From Chondrus crispus (lineage: Eukaryota; Rhodophyta; Florideophyceae; Gigartinales; Gigartinaceae), in the NCBI RefSeq assembly GCF_000350225.1, contig NW_005178873.1, forward strand, positions 179,790 to 243,789: a stretch of DNA of 64,000 nt, written 5' to 3'. Of the stretch, positions 54,569-64,000 are shown one piece after another. Position 1 is the stretch's first letter. The number at the start of each line of letters is the position of its first letter. A model generated the notes under the pieces. That model was not told the DNA's origin and did no database searches. It saw only the letters and a list, made by a program, of their open reading frames with translations. The translations under genes and the position numbers were made by a program.

Positions 54569-56898
54569 ATGTCGCCCAAGCTCCTGCACCTCCTTGCCCA
54601 CACACAAATTAGTCCCGAAGCAGGAGTGACCGGCATCTCCGCGCTCACGAATCTCGTCAGCCGTCTGGCCCGTGGTTCCCTTCCGCCCTGCACCATCCCC
54701 CTTGTCAGTGCCGCAACTCTGCTGCCCCTACAGCCACGCCCGGCCAAAATTCGCCCAATTGCAATTGGACAAAGCATCCGTCGACTCGTCACGAAAGTCC
54801 TCCTCCCAGCCACAATAGAGGATTCCCCTGACCACTTCGCTCCTGAACAATTAGCCAATGGTGTTCCGAGCGGCATGGAAGCTATCGTACACGACGCCCC
54901 GATACTACTTCGTCGGCATGGAAGGGACCCACACTACGTCATGGTGTCAACTGACGCCTCCAATGCCTTCAACCGTTTCTCCCGCCAGAAAGTGCTGGAC
55001 CAGCTCCCAACCAGACCACCCTCCCTGTCCCGCTTTCTTGACATGGTTTATGCACGCACCACCTCCCCCCTGATACTGCCCTCGTCCCTGCCCACCATGC
55101 TAGTCAGTCGAGAAGGGTCGCAACAGGGAGACCCTGCGAGCATGCTCCTCTTCTCTCTCGCTCTTCAGCCTCTCGCCCGCCGCATCTCGCACGATTGTGA
55201 CGTTCTTATGAACCGCTGGTATGCAAATGACGGTACCATCATCGGCCGTATTGATGAAGTTGCCAAAGCTCTTAAAATCCTCAGCACAGAAGGACCAACC
55301 CACCAGTTCTTCCTCAACCCAGCTAAGACACGTGTCTTTTGGCCCAGCCTCTCCCCAGGCCTCCTGCTTCCCCTCACAACTGTTGCCCCTTTGCACGTCA
55401 TCGAAGACGGCGGGTTGGAACTCCTCGGGGCCCCTATTGGGTCTGACTCGTTCATGACGCAGTACATCACCCGCAAACTGCAAAACTGCAATTCCGCCCT
55501 CGCCCACCTGGACCACATCCCAGAGGCCCGCGTACGCTTTCACTTACACAGAGTCCCCGCTTCCGCCTGTCGCATGCAGCATCTGTACCGGCTTGTACCC
55601 CGGACCTTCGCCTTTTCGTTCGCATAGCAATTTGATAGAGATCAGCTGAAGGCATACGAGCGCTTCAATAGTGTTACTCTTTCACCGAGCCTGGCCGCTC
55701 AAGTCCGATTGCCGTTCGATCATGGGGGACATGGCCTCACATCATTGGCCAATACTTCACACGCCTCTTACGCTGCAAGTCTCATCGACTCCGCCCCGGT
55801 ACGACTAAAGGGGCCCCAGTTTCCCAACCTCAGGCAATACCAGCGCTTTGCACAAACATCATTGAGGGTGGTTCTCAGCAATTTACCTCCTTCCGTACAA
55901 CCACCTCACTTCTCCCTTGCATCCTCGGATCTTGGCTGCCTCGAACCTACCGCACTTCTAGCGCGTCTTGAACGCATACATACCTTTTTACTTCAGGCGC
56001 AGCATAGCGCAGCGGCCAGCCGGTTCTGGGAGAAACCCCTTCGGCAATCCTCTCCCGACCCTCGTCAGCACAGTGCAGCTTCAATTCGTCGGAGGGTACG
56101 GTTTCTCTCCCTCCCCGCTCATGGCGCGACATCTTTCCTCACTGCCCACCCAGCTGCCACCTTCCGCATTCATAACGCCACCTGGTTAACCATGCTACGT
56201 CGCCATCTGGACGCTCCTATCACATTCGATTCTATCTCGCCGTTGCGCTGCGCACATTGTTCCAAGCCACTCGACCCTCGAGGGGATTACGCGACCATCT
56301 GTCGCCATGGCTTCGGACTTGTCCACAGACACAATACCGTCCGAAATGTCTTCGCACGACACGTGTTCTGTGGGGCTGGACTTGCATATTCCGTCGAGGT
56401 CCTTTTCCTGTTACCAAACTCTGCTGCACGACCGGCAGATATCCTAGTTCAACCGTCCCCCCTGCTCCAGGGCTCCCTTGTGACAAACCTACTGCCTACG
56501 ACGTCAAAATCTGCAGTCCATTGCGCAGGGGCATGATGTATCCCGCTGCCCGCCAATCTGCAGGAGCTGCAGAAGCAGCTGACGTTCGCAAGCGTCAGGC
56601 CCTCGAGCGGACTATTCGATTCACCCTGCTCATTGACGATCACCTTCCTCCGCCACCCCTTGACTGGCACTTTCAGCCACTATCGTTTGACTCTTTAGGC
56701 GCCCCCTCACAGTCAACACTGCATGTCATCCACGAACACGCGAAGCTAATAGCACTTCGTAGCTCTTGCACCATTGCCTCCGCTCAAGCCCGCATCCACC
56801 AACGCCTGAGCTTCGCCATCTGGTCCACTGTCGCTGCTGCGATCCTTTCTCGCCTACCGACACACGTCACGGACATCTCATATCCGATCGAACTGTAA
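54569..56898 (+). pseudogene. non-LTR reverse transcriptase with RLE-like endonuclease, inactivated
   Basis: The frame from 54569 holds reverse transcriptase motifs (PIAIGQSIRRLVTKVLL, MVSTDASNAFNRF with the first catalytic Asp, SREGSQQGDPASMLLF). The catalytic YADD box reads YANDG (AAT at 55226-55228), so the second catalytic site has Asn for Asp. TAG 55625 interrupts the frame but sequence continues in phase (DQLKAYERFNSVTLSPSLAA). The C-terminal part has a Cys/His knuckle (LRCAHCSKPLD, ATICRH, near 56245-56315), then HRHNTVRNVF and RPADILVQPSP, and after a slip in a C run near 56457 YDVKICSPL. This order, Cys/His finger then RHN and PAD...D, resembles the restriction-like endonuclease of R2-type elements. 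The product would nick target DNA and prime reverse transcription there. Confidence 0.8.
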
Positions 56899-57126
56899 CT
56901 AAGCTTCCTATCTGCTAGTAGGTCTCTTTGGCAAATACGAGGTAATTGAAAAACGATGGACTAAGTGCCCAACGATCAGGATAGTTCTACAGTTACTGTA
57001 GACACCACAAAGATTAAAAAATTAAATTTGGTCCAACCTTTCATGGAGAAGGCAAGGATCTTACGCAAACATGGGGTAAATGCCCAAACACTGCACGTTT
57101 CATCAGATTGATGTCAGCTGCCGAAT
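56899..57126. other. short spacer, possible 3' end of the non-LTR element
   Basis: No poly(A) tail or target duplication was found. The element end remains undefined. Confidence 0.35.
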
Positions 57127-58394
57127 TTATTCATCTTCCGTTTCCTCCCCATCCACAGCTTGCTCTCGGAACGTTATTGCCAGTCTCTGTCTACGGCGTT
57201 GTCGATAACGCTCCTGCACGCGCTTTCGCTTGTTCACTGTGGCATCCCCCGATGCATACAACCGATTACGAGACCTATGATAGGTGTCAGCATCGTCCCT
57301 TCGCAAAGGATTGCACATGATGTGTGCATTCGTAAGAGCAACACAGAGCCGAAATATTGAGTCATAAAGCTTCTCCCCCCACCTAAACTTAGCTGACAAA
57401 ACCGCCCACAACCCACAAGCACGGCCAAAAAAATCTCGACAATTATTCGATCGGCTGAAACCTTCTTATTGAAGGCGTCATCTTCAGCCGATAAAAGCCG
57501 ACGAGGCGGTTTTTTCCGCGGATATATAGGCCGAACAAACTCCACAGCTCCTTGGTAGCCCTTATCTGCGAGTAGAGCCTAGCTATCTGGGTACTTGTCT
57601 GAAAGAATACAAATATCTGTGACCTCCTTCTCGTCCTCCGTCTTTGCCAACGCCATGTCGTGAAACGGCTTCATGTGCACCATAATGTCGATATCAGAAA
57701 CGGAACCTGCGAAATTTTCGCTACAGCCTGCCGCAAAACCGTTGGGCAAGACAGAAACCCCCACCTTAAATCCGTATAATTTATGCTTGCCGCTAAAATA
57801 TTTTTTTCCTTCTTGAATGTTGCCGCTCGGTCGGTTAGCTTGTTGGAAGGTAACATCTGTAGCGTATCGAGCAAACTTGAAGTGCTTGAATGCCCTCTTT
57901 TCGTCCAGCAGTCGCTCCATGGGCCACCGTTCCGCCTTTTCCAGTACAAACATTTCATAGAATCTTGTAGAGATCATCAAAATGGAGCGTGTGACCAATC
58001 GCTCGAACGTCGCACCCTTCATCTTGAACGTCTGGCCGAGATAATCCCACTTTCCTCCATGTTTGAGAGTAGCTAGGACCATGAAAAGGGCGTTCTTTGC
58101 GGTGTACTGAGATCGTCGCCTACGGCCAACGTTGTAATTATTGGCCAGGAAGGTGTGGAATTTTCCGTAGAGCTGAATAAACTCCTTGATGGTAAAGTTT
58201 GTTAACTGAACGATGGCAGTGCCTCCTCCGTTATTATAAAATGTGTCCAGAATGGGGCTGTCTGAATCATTCTCCTCGTCAGTGTCCGCTTGTGGGTCGC
58301 AGGGATATAGCGCGAGATCCGCTTCGCGGCCAATGGCCGCATCTGCCAAAATCTGTAAAGCGGCTTGTGCATTGGTGAGAGTTATCGCTTCCAT
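57127..58394 (-). pseudogene. PIF/Harbinger-type transposase, copy C, best preserved
   Basis: From ATG 58394 (MEAITLTNAQAALQILADAA) the acidic segment DTDEENDSDSPI and the block NYNVGRRRRSQYTAKNALFM lead to the DDE_Tnp_4 core: RYATDVTFQQANRPSGN (first Asp) and LLADKGYQGAVEF (second Asp). TAG 57579 stands where Trp is expected just before LLADKGYQ. One base is missing in the run after RIIVE near 57435, so the rest (FRWGEKLYDSIFRLCVALTN, then a basic tail) is in another frame ending at 57127. Only two lesions separate it from a complete gene. Terminal repeats were not found. Confidence 0.87.
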
Positions 58395-58419
58395 GACGGC
58401 CAGAGCGAGATCGAAATGA

Positions 58420-59100
58420 TGATGCGGAGGGGGGGTTGGCAAACCGTGGCGAGCTGTCGGGGGAGGTAGGTGTGTTGCTGTTGGGGGAGGTAGAGGTAGG
58501 TTTGGTTGCTGATGGAGGAGGTAGGGGTGGTCGCCGTCGAGGAAGGCGGATGTGGACGCCGTCAGGGGAGGCAAGTGCGGCCGCCGTCGGGAAAAGTGGG
58601 TGTCGTCGCCGTCGAGGAAGGGTATTGTCGTCTCTGTGAGGGGAGGTGAGTGCCAACGCCGTGGGGAGAGGTGGTTGTGATAGCCGTCAGGGGAGGGAGT
58701 GCTGCTGCCGTCGGGGGAGGTAGATGTGGCCGCCGTTAGGGGAGGGGTGTGTCGCGGCCGTCGGGGGAGGTGGGCGTGGTCGCTGTNNNNNNNNNNNNNN
58801 NNNNNNNNNNNNNNNNNNNNNNNNNNNNNNNNNNNNNNNNNNNNNNNNNNNNNNNNNNNNNNNNNNNNNNNNNNNNNNNNNNNNNNGGGAAGTGGGTGTA
58901 TTCGTCGTCAGGGGAGATGGATGTGGACGTCGTCAGGGGAGGGGGGTGTCGCCGCCGTCGGGGGAGGGGGATATTTGGCGCCGTCAGGAAGCAGGTGGGT
59001 GTGGGCGCCGTCACGGGGAAGGTTGGGGTGTTCGCCATCAGGGGTGGCGAATGGGGCCGTCGTCCGGGGCAAGTTTGGGGGTAGCTGTCATGGGAGGTGA
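58420..59100. repeat. G-rich minisatellite 5' of transposase copy C, containing a gap
   Basis: Units of about 24-27 bp around GTCGGGGGAGGTGGGTGTGG and GCCGTCAGGGGAGG repeat more than 15 times on either side of a 100-N gap. The transposase sense strand is pyrimidine-rich. The gap probably marks collapse of the repeat during assembly. Confidence 0.88.
58787..58886. other. assembly gap (100 N)
   Basis: Exactly 100 N inside the minisatellite, the usual placeholder for a gap of unknown size. Confidence 1.
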
Positions 59101-59459
59101 GTGCGATTACGTGGAGATATGCAGGGATGGATCGCATTGTAGTGAGATGGCGTGATTTGAAAAGACCGCCCAATGCTGAGGATGCGTTTTTTAAACACGT
59201 GACGCCATAGCTAGAACAAGAAGCTAAACTACAGAAGACGCTTTTACTTACCGATGCCTTTTTTCTGGTTAGTTCTATCTTACGATGTCCTTATGTACTG
59301 TCGTCTCGTGCCTCCGTTCAGTCCCGGGAGAGCACCGCTCAACTTAGCATTCAATGCCCCTCTCTTCCAGTAAATAATTTCAACATCACTTTCCAATTTT
59401 TCCCACGGTTGACACCTAGCCTTGCTCTTCGCGGCGTAGGGTGTCCACACCGCCCCATG
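59101..59459. other. junction between PIF copy C and the second Ty3 element
   Basis: No gene is supported. The 3' end of the second Ty3 element should lie here or to the left, but no LTR pair can be identified because the other LTR is outside the window. Confidence 0.35.
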
Positions 59460-59539
59460 GCATGGTTGTTTTCTGGGCATACCAAGCCATCAACCTGACA
59501 ACCCAAGTACTTGCTTTGCCTCTTTCACTACTCTGTTTT

Positions 59540-59819
59540 TCCTTGAAGTCTTCAGGAACTCCTCCACTCGATCAGGCACATCTTCGTGGAACTCTTCCAG
59601 TTTGTGCCATGTCTAGTCTTTCTCGTCTGGTAAGCCTAGCCACTGTACCTGCACGAAAATCCCATCTTTCTTGTTCCCTGAGATATCCGTTAACTGTTCT
59701 ATCAACTCATACGTGGCCTCGCTATGTTCTATGTGTTTCATCAAGTCTTCCGACAACTTCTTTTCGTCTAGGTCAGCGGGGTACAGTAGAAGCCTCGCCG
59801 CGTGCACCCGCTCTACCAA
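59540..59819 (-). pseudogene. chromodomain-like C-terminus of the second Ty3 element
   Basis: In a frame shifted relative to integrase, VERVHAARLLLYPADLDEKK is followed by a chromodomain-like block (YELIEQLTDISGNKKDG, FVQVQWLGLPDEKD, then after an in-frame TAG TWHKLEEFHEDVPDRVEEFL). The pattern of aromatic residues and the TW block fit, but it is more divergent than in the first element. Confidence 0.55.
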
Positions 59820-62050
59820 TATGTCAGAACGTTTTCCACATCATACACCATGTCTCCAACTATTGCCGCAACTCTGCGAGGTCCAATCCAGCGAAAAGCT
59901 TGTTTGTGTCCCTTATTCTGCGCGCGACGTACCAACACAAAATTCCCTACGCTGTAATTCGGTTTGGTAAGGTTTGTTTTCTTGTTATGATGTTTGGTCT
60001 GTCTTGCGCGATTACTCGAGACCTTTTCCGCTACATCCTTATGCATGATATCAAAAGCACCTTGCAAAATCTCAATGTCTAACATTTGAAGTGCTCTTGC
60101 CTTGTCCAAGCTTATCGTCGCTGTCCCCTCAGTTGTGCCGCTTTGGTTCGTGTGCAGCATCGTGCGCGTCGGGCGAATCCCAGTCATAAATTCCGGTGGC
60201 GTACGTAGTGTCCCGTCCCCACGCGAACCTAAGCAGCGAAGGGGAGATTCGTTCATGATCGGTTGCATCATCTCTACTGTTGAGGGCCAATCCTGCGGTC
60301 CAAGTCGCAGTTCGGACTGCAGGCATCGATATGCTTCTTGTGTGGTTTTCATGCATCGCTCCACAGTGCCGTTAACCCACGGCGAATACGCTACTGAAAA
60401 CTTGTGCTTGATATTATGCGCGTTAGCGGGCTCTTCCATGATGCGGTTTTTGAAATGTGATCCTTGATCACTAACCCAAAGCGACATTACTGTAAAACCC
60501 CTTATCCATGTTGCAAGTCCGTCCGCCGCCGCTTGCGCATCAGCGTGTTTCGCTGCTATGAGCCATACATAAGAAGACAGGTCGTCGCGAATCACCAAAA
60601 TGTACGTCATACCTGCAATTCCTGGCCCCATGTATAAAAAGTCAAAATGCACAACCTCGTTCGGGCGTGCACCATGCGTAGTTAATGATAATGGACGGGG
60701 TACCTTATGCCCTGCCTTACCTGTTATGCAGTGTAAACAGGCGGCGACAAATTCCGAGGTATCATCTTGCATGCTCTTCCAATAGTACAATTCCTTCAGT
60801 ACGCTAAGCGTTGCATCACCCCCACGGTGCCCCATCGTGCCACAGTGGCATACCACGGGTAGCTTTATCTGCAAGTCATTGTCGTATTCCGGTATCCAGA
60901 CCTTCCCCTCTACAGTCCACAGTTCCTTTCCTTTCTTATTCTTGTTGTGCGGGGCATGTTTTTCATGCCTCAACTGCGAGCTGCGAATCATTGCCGCAGC
61001 TGGATACTTAAAATCCTCCGCAAGTGGTGTTGGTACCACGTCATGTTCCATTAACTTGTGCGTGATTCTATTGACGGCAAGTCTTTTTCCCCGGTATCCG
61101 TGGCACCACCTCGTCATTATATCTGCCATCACGTTCTTCTCCCCAGGTATATGCGCAATAATGTATGAAAGCTTGGATAAGTACAGTCCCCAACGCTGCA
61201 CTTTGTTCACGATATGCCTCCCCAGTGCAGGGTCCAGTGCCAGCCGATTGAAGACAAATAACAAGTTCCTGTGGTCCGTATACAGATGAATATCTTCTTC
61301 GGCCAGTAACATGCAATCTAGTTTCTTGAATACCATGTAAATGGCGTATGCTTCCTTCTCAAAAGTAGTCCAGAACTCTTCTGCCCCTTTAAAGGCCGCC
61401 CCTAAAAAGGCTAAGGGCTCGTGCTTCTGTTCTCCTAATTGTTCTTTCAAGTCACCACGGCTCGTCTGCGTAATCACCCCGGACCAATGTGCGTCTGACG
61501 CATCAGTGTAAATACACAATGCCTTCGCCGTATCCCTGTGCGCCAGCTTCACCAAATTTCTTAGTTCTATTTGGATCTCTTTATAGGTGTTCTCATGTCT
61601 TCTGTCCCAGGAGAGTGCGTCCAATCATATACGCTGCACTGCTTTCTTCGTACGCGATCCGGCTCTCTTATATGTTTCTTCTAAGATCTCCTTCAGGGGT
61701 TCTATGCGGTTGGTAAAGTCGGGAAGCGAATGCGCCATCCACTGTAGACAGTGTACGTATTCACAGAGTTCGCCCGCTGTTATCGGCATGTGTAGGTCTT
61801 TTAGACCACTGAGATTTCTCGGGTCGAACTGCACTCCTAACCCATCTATGATTCTTCCACACCAGTGTACCTTCTTGAGGAAGAATTCTGATTTCCGTAT
61901 AGAGATTTTTAAATTAGCATCCCTACAGATCCGCATAAACTTAGCGAGGGTCTCGATCAGCTCATGTTCTGTCTCCTCATGGAGAATGAAATCATCCAGC
62001 CATGCCTTAAGTCGGTCCTTGATGTCACTAAACAGTGGTTGGACCTTTGA
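59813..62050 (-). pseudogene. second Ty3 element: late reverse transcriptase, RNase H and integrase
   Basis: Just after the TAA at 62051 the frame continues with the catalytic box as WLDDFILHEE (Trp for the usual Tyr), then IRKSEFFLKKVHWCG. TGA 61625 interrupts before the RNase H start (ALSWDRRHENTYK). RNase H motifs are CIYTDASDAHWSG, TFEKEAYAIY and LYTDHRNLLFVF, all intact. The integrase zinc finger (CHCGTMGHRGGDAT, AACLHCITGK) and core (VHFDFLYMGPG, WVSDQGSHFKN, NGTVERCMKTT) have the three catalytic acidic residues. The frame ends at 59813. Confidence 0.9.
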
Positions 62051-63595
62051 TTAGAAGTTAGGTCCCGCGTTCTTGGCACCTTGCGTGCATCGTGTGGGCT
62101 GAATCACTTCATCGGTTGACATGAAGCTAAGTAGCTCTTGAGAATGCTCGGCTAATGGCAATTTCCAATATCCGCTTACGAAGTCTATTGTTGCAAAGCA
62201 TTTGCTCCCCGCCATGTCCGATAACTCCGAATCAATATGTGGCATCGGCCACGTCATTTGTGCAGTAGCGGCGTTGATAGGCCTGTAGTCAAGTGTCAGG
62301 CGAAAGTGGGCAGGCGGTGGCTTTGCTACGAGGACTGGCGCCGCAACCCATCTCGCTGTAGTTGTCACTTTCCCAAAACCAAACTCCAATAAGCGCTCTA
62401 CGTATCGTTCAATGAACTTCCTGCCACTCGGCGTGTACCTGCGGGCCTTGGCGGTGACGGGCTTCGCATTTTCTTGCAACTCTAGAGACATTGGTTCCAC
62501 CTTAGCCGGTGGATCGTTACCGAGTCGGAGGCGCAAAACATCCCGGTACTTATTCAATAGATCATGGAGCTTTCGTTTCCCTTCTTCCGTAATGCCACTC
62601 CCGACTGCGTTTTTCAGGGCTTGAGATATTGTCTCATCGATTTCTGCTACTTTATCCTTGCCGAGATCCCACCAAGCTTCGTCCTCATCCCTGTACATGT
62701 CAGACAAGACACCTTTGTCTTGATGGTACACTCCTTGGCTTATTATTTTTGCTACAGTACCGCCAGTATACTCATCAGATGCCTTCAAGGTAGCAACATC
62801 TTCTGTATTACCAAGACGGTCCACGGCTGCTGCGAGAAGATCTTTGGTATTGATTCCCAATGCTTCTAGTAGAGGCCGCCCCACAATGGGTTCAGTAATA
62901 TCAGTTGTTGACACGTACCATACAACATTTCGTGACTCTAAGTAGCATCCATGTCGTATGAACAACTCGAGATCCGTTGTCACCTGCTTATCGCACGTTA
63001 TATAGATTTCCTTTCCTTCGCCATCGGTCTTGGCAGCGAGGCCGTACTTTCGTGGTGTATCAAAAGTTGTCACATTCACCCCAGGCTGTTTGTCTAGGAG
63101 CTTGGAGAGCATTGCAGGAGAGAGAATGTTAAGGTCAGAGCCACCATCCGCGCAGATGATACAAGGAATTGATCTTGACAGCATGGCTTTAATCATTGTG
63201 CTTTTTGCCCCTTCTTCCCCACCGTGTACGCGCTTTGGCTCCTTCTTCCAACTCTGTTTTTTCTCTTTGTACTCGTTAACCAATTTACGGGCTTCCTCCT
63301 TAGTAGTTCTTTTGCACTCGTTAAGGACAAAATGCCTTTCCTGCTTACTTGCGCAGATAGGGTTCAAACAAAGCGGTCGGTTCTGTCCTTTGCAATCTCT
63401 GCCTGGTTCTTCATGATTCCTCTTTGTTCGTACTGTAAAGCTTGGAGAAAGCTTGTTACCTCCTCTCTTTATATGCCCTCCTTTATCCTTCTCTTTATCT
63501 GTATGTTTGTCGTCATACTTGTATTTTTCAAAGGCTTGAGCCTCTTCACACAGTAGCTCAATGTAAGCAACGACGTCCTTCTGAATGGGCTCTTG
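62051..63595 (-). pseudogene. second Ty3 element: zinc knuckle, protease and early reverse transcriptase
   Basis: In the same frame as gag, a Cys/His cluster (CLNPICASKQERHFVLNEC) is followed by the protease region, whose active site reads CADGGSDLNILSP, Gly replacing the usual Ser or Thr after Asp. Reverse transcriptase begins with PVTAKARRYTPSGRKFIERY and reaches RLTLDYRPINAAT and CFATIDFVSGYWKLPLAE. TAA 62051 falls where relatives have Gln in the NFQ motif. Confidence 0.85.
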
Positions 63596-63997
63596 CTATT
63601 CCAGTGTCCTTTGCATTGCAACCTTGAAGCGTTTCGGATACAGTTTTTCTTGTATCAACTTAACCGTCTTCTTGGGGTTTACATCTTTAAAATTTTCGTA
63701 CCCAACAGCATCGAGTCTTGAGAAAAAATCATTGGAAAACTCCATGATCCGAGCGTCGGGGTCTGCAATTTGCGTTGGCATTCGTACACTTGCTACAGCT
63801 TTCTCAATAACAGCGGGATCGAACGTACTCTCCTCTCTCTCAACGAGGCTTCTAATCCACTGTTCAATATGGCCAGTTGTTAGCTGTACCACAGTTTTGC
63901 CAGGGGCGATATTCTTGAATCGACCCATGAAATGCATACGTCTCAGCAAGCCAGGGTCCACTGATACTCTGTAAGACGCTTTTGTCATTGTAGGCAC
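63596..63997 (-). pseudogene. second Ty3 element: gag fragment
   Basis: The frame from the window edge to TAG 63596 has gag-like helices (VVQLTTGHIEQWIRSLVERE, RIMEFSNDFFSRLDAVGYEN) and continues in phase past the stop into the zinc knuckle. The N-terminus is outside the window. Confidence 0.6.
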
Positions 63998-64000
63998 TTC

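Larger units (their letters stand above)
59460..64000 (-). mobile_element. second Ty3/gypsy retroelement, partial (continues past the window)
   Basis: A gag-pol on the minus strand runs from the window edge to about 59460. Its sequence is AT-richer and unrelated in detail to the 12-kb element. Gag, protease, reverse transcriptase, RNase H and integrase are all in one frame with few nonsense codons, followed after a frame change by a chromodomain-like end. The 5' LTR and upstream gag are outside the window. Confidence 0.88.

Noticed and set aside
13049..63998. Idea that repeated in-frame TGA/TAG codons mean stop-codon reassignment or programmed readthrough
   Set aside because: Host genes in the same window end in TAA or TAG and contain no internal TGA or TAG where intact, except the gap-edge cyclophilin. 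Decay explains the pattern better.

Overview
This window is eukaryotic nuclear DNA, most likely from a florideophyte red alga of the Chondrus crispus type. That is an inference from gene content: intron-poor host genes, a secreted protein with a C-terminal hedgehog-type Hint domain, a nuclear gene for the complex I 49-kDa subunit, and many degenerate DNA transposons and Ty3-type retroelements. No species marker proves it. Three runs of N (24028-24963, 40579-41256, 58787-58886) are assembly gaps.

Layout. 1-23600 is a transposon graveyard: a 4.1-kb hAT element carrying pieces of other genes (1267-5415), an unidentified gene (5843-7393), a Tc1/mariner-like element (7514-10223), a pogo/Tigger-like element (10382-12796), a PIF/Harbinger transposase remnant, a piggyBac-like element (about 14524-17033), a second PIF copy (about 17046-19176), and another Tc1/pogo-like element (19253-23600) whose transposase is split by two LTR-type insertions. 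24964-40278 is the host-gene island: a cyclophilin cut by a gap, the Hint protein, a PIN4 parvulin, two tandem copies of NDUFS2, a catalase and a 5S rRNA gene, with one MITE. 41257-64000 is again mobile DNA: a non-LTR retroelement with an RLE-like endonuclease, interrupted by a complete 12.0-kb Ty3 element with a chromodomain (42085-54093, 5-bp target duplication GGTAC), a third PIF copy, and a second Ty3 element that runs off the right edge.

Most transposon coding regions stay in one frame over long stretches and are broken mainly by single nonsense codons, often at positions where relatives have Trp. This fits decay by G:C-to-A:T change. Some carry one-base indels as well.

The most unusual object is inside the 12-kb Ty3 element. 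Between the end of pol and the 3' LTR, the opposite strand carries one reading frame (43705-45345, possibly from 43054) with only two or three internal stops. It has a Trp-rich domain, a hydrophobic segment, a Pro/Ala-rich linker, a predicted coiled coil and a basic tail. Two related hairpins separate it from the convergent pol gene.

Among host genes, catalase, the Hint protein and PIN4 look intact. Both NDUFS2 copies carry one single-base lesion as read, at different places, and the cyclophilin has an in-frame TAG next to a gap. These three need checking against reads before being called pseudogenes.
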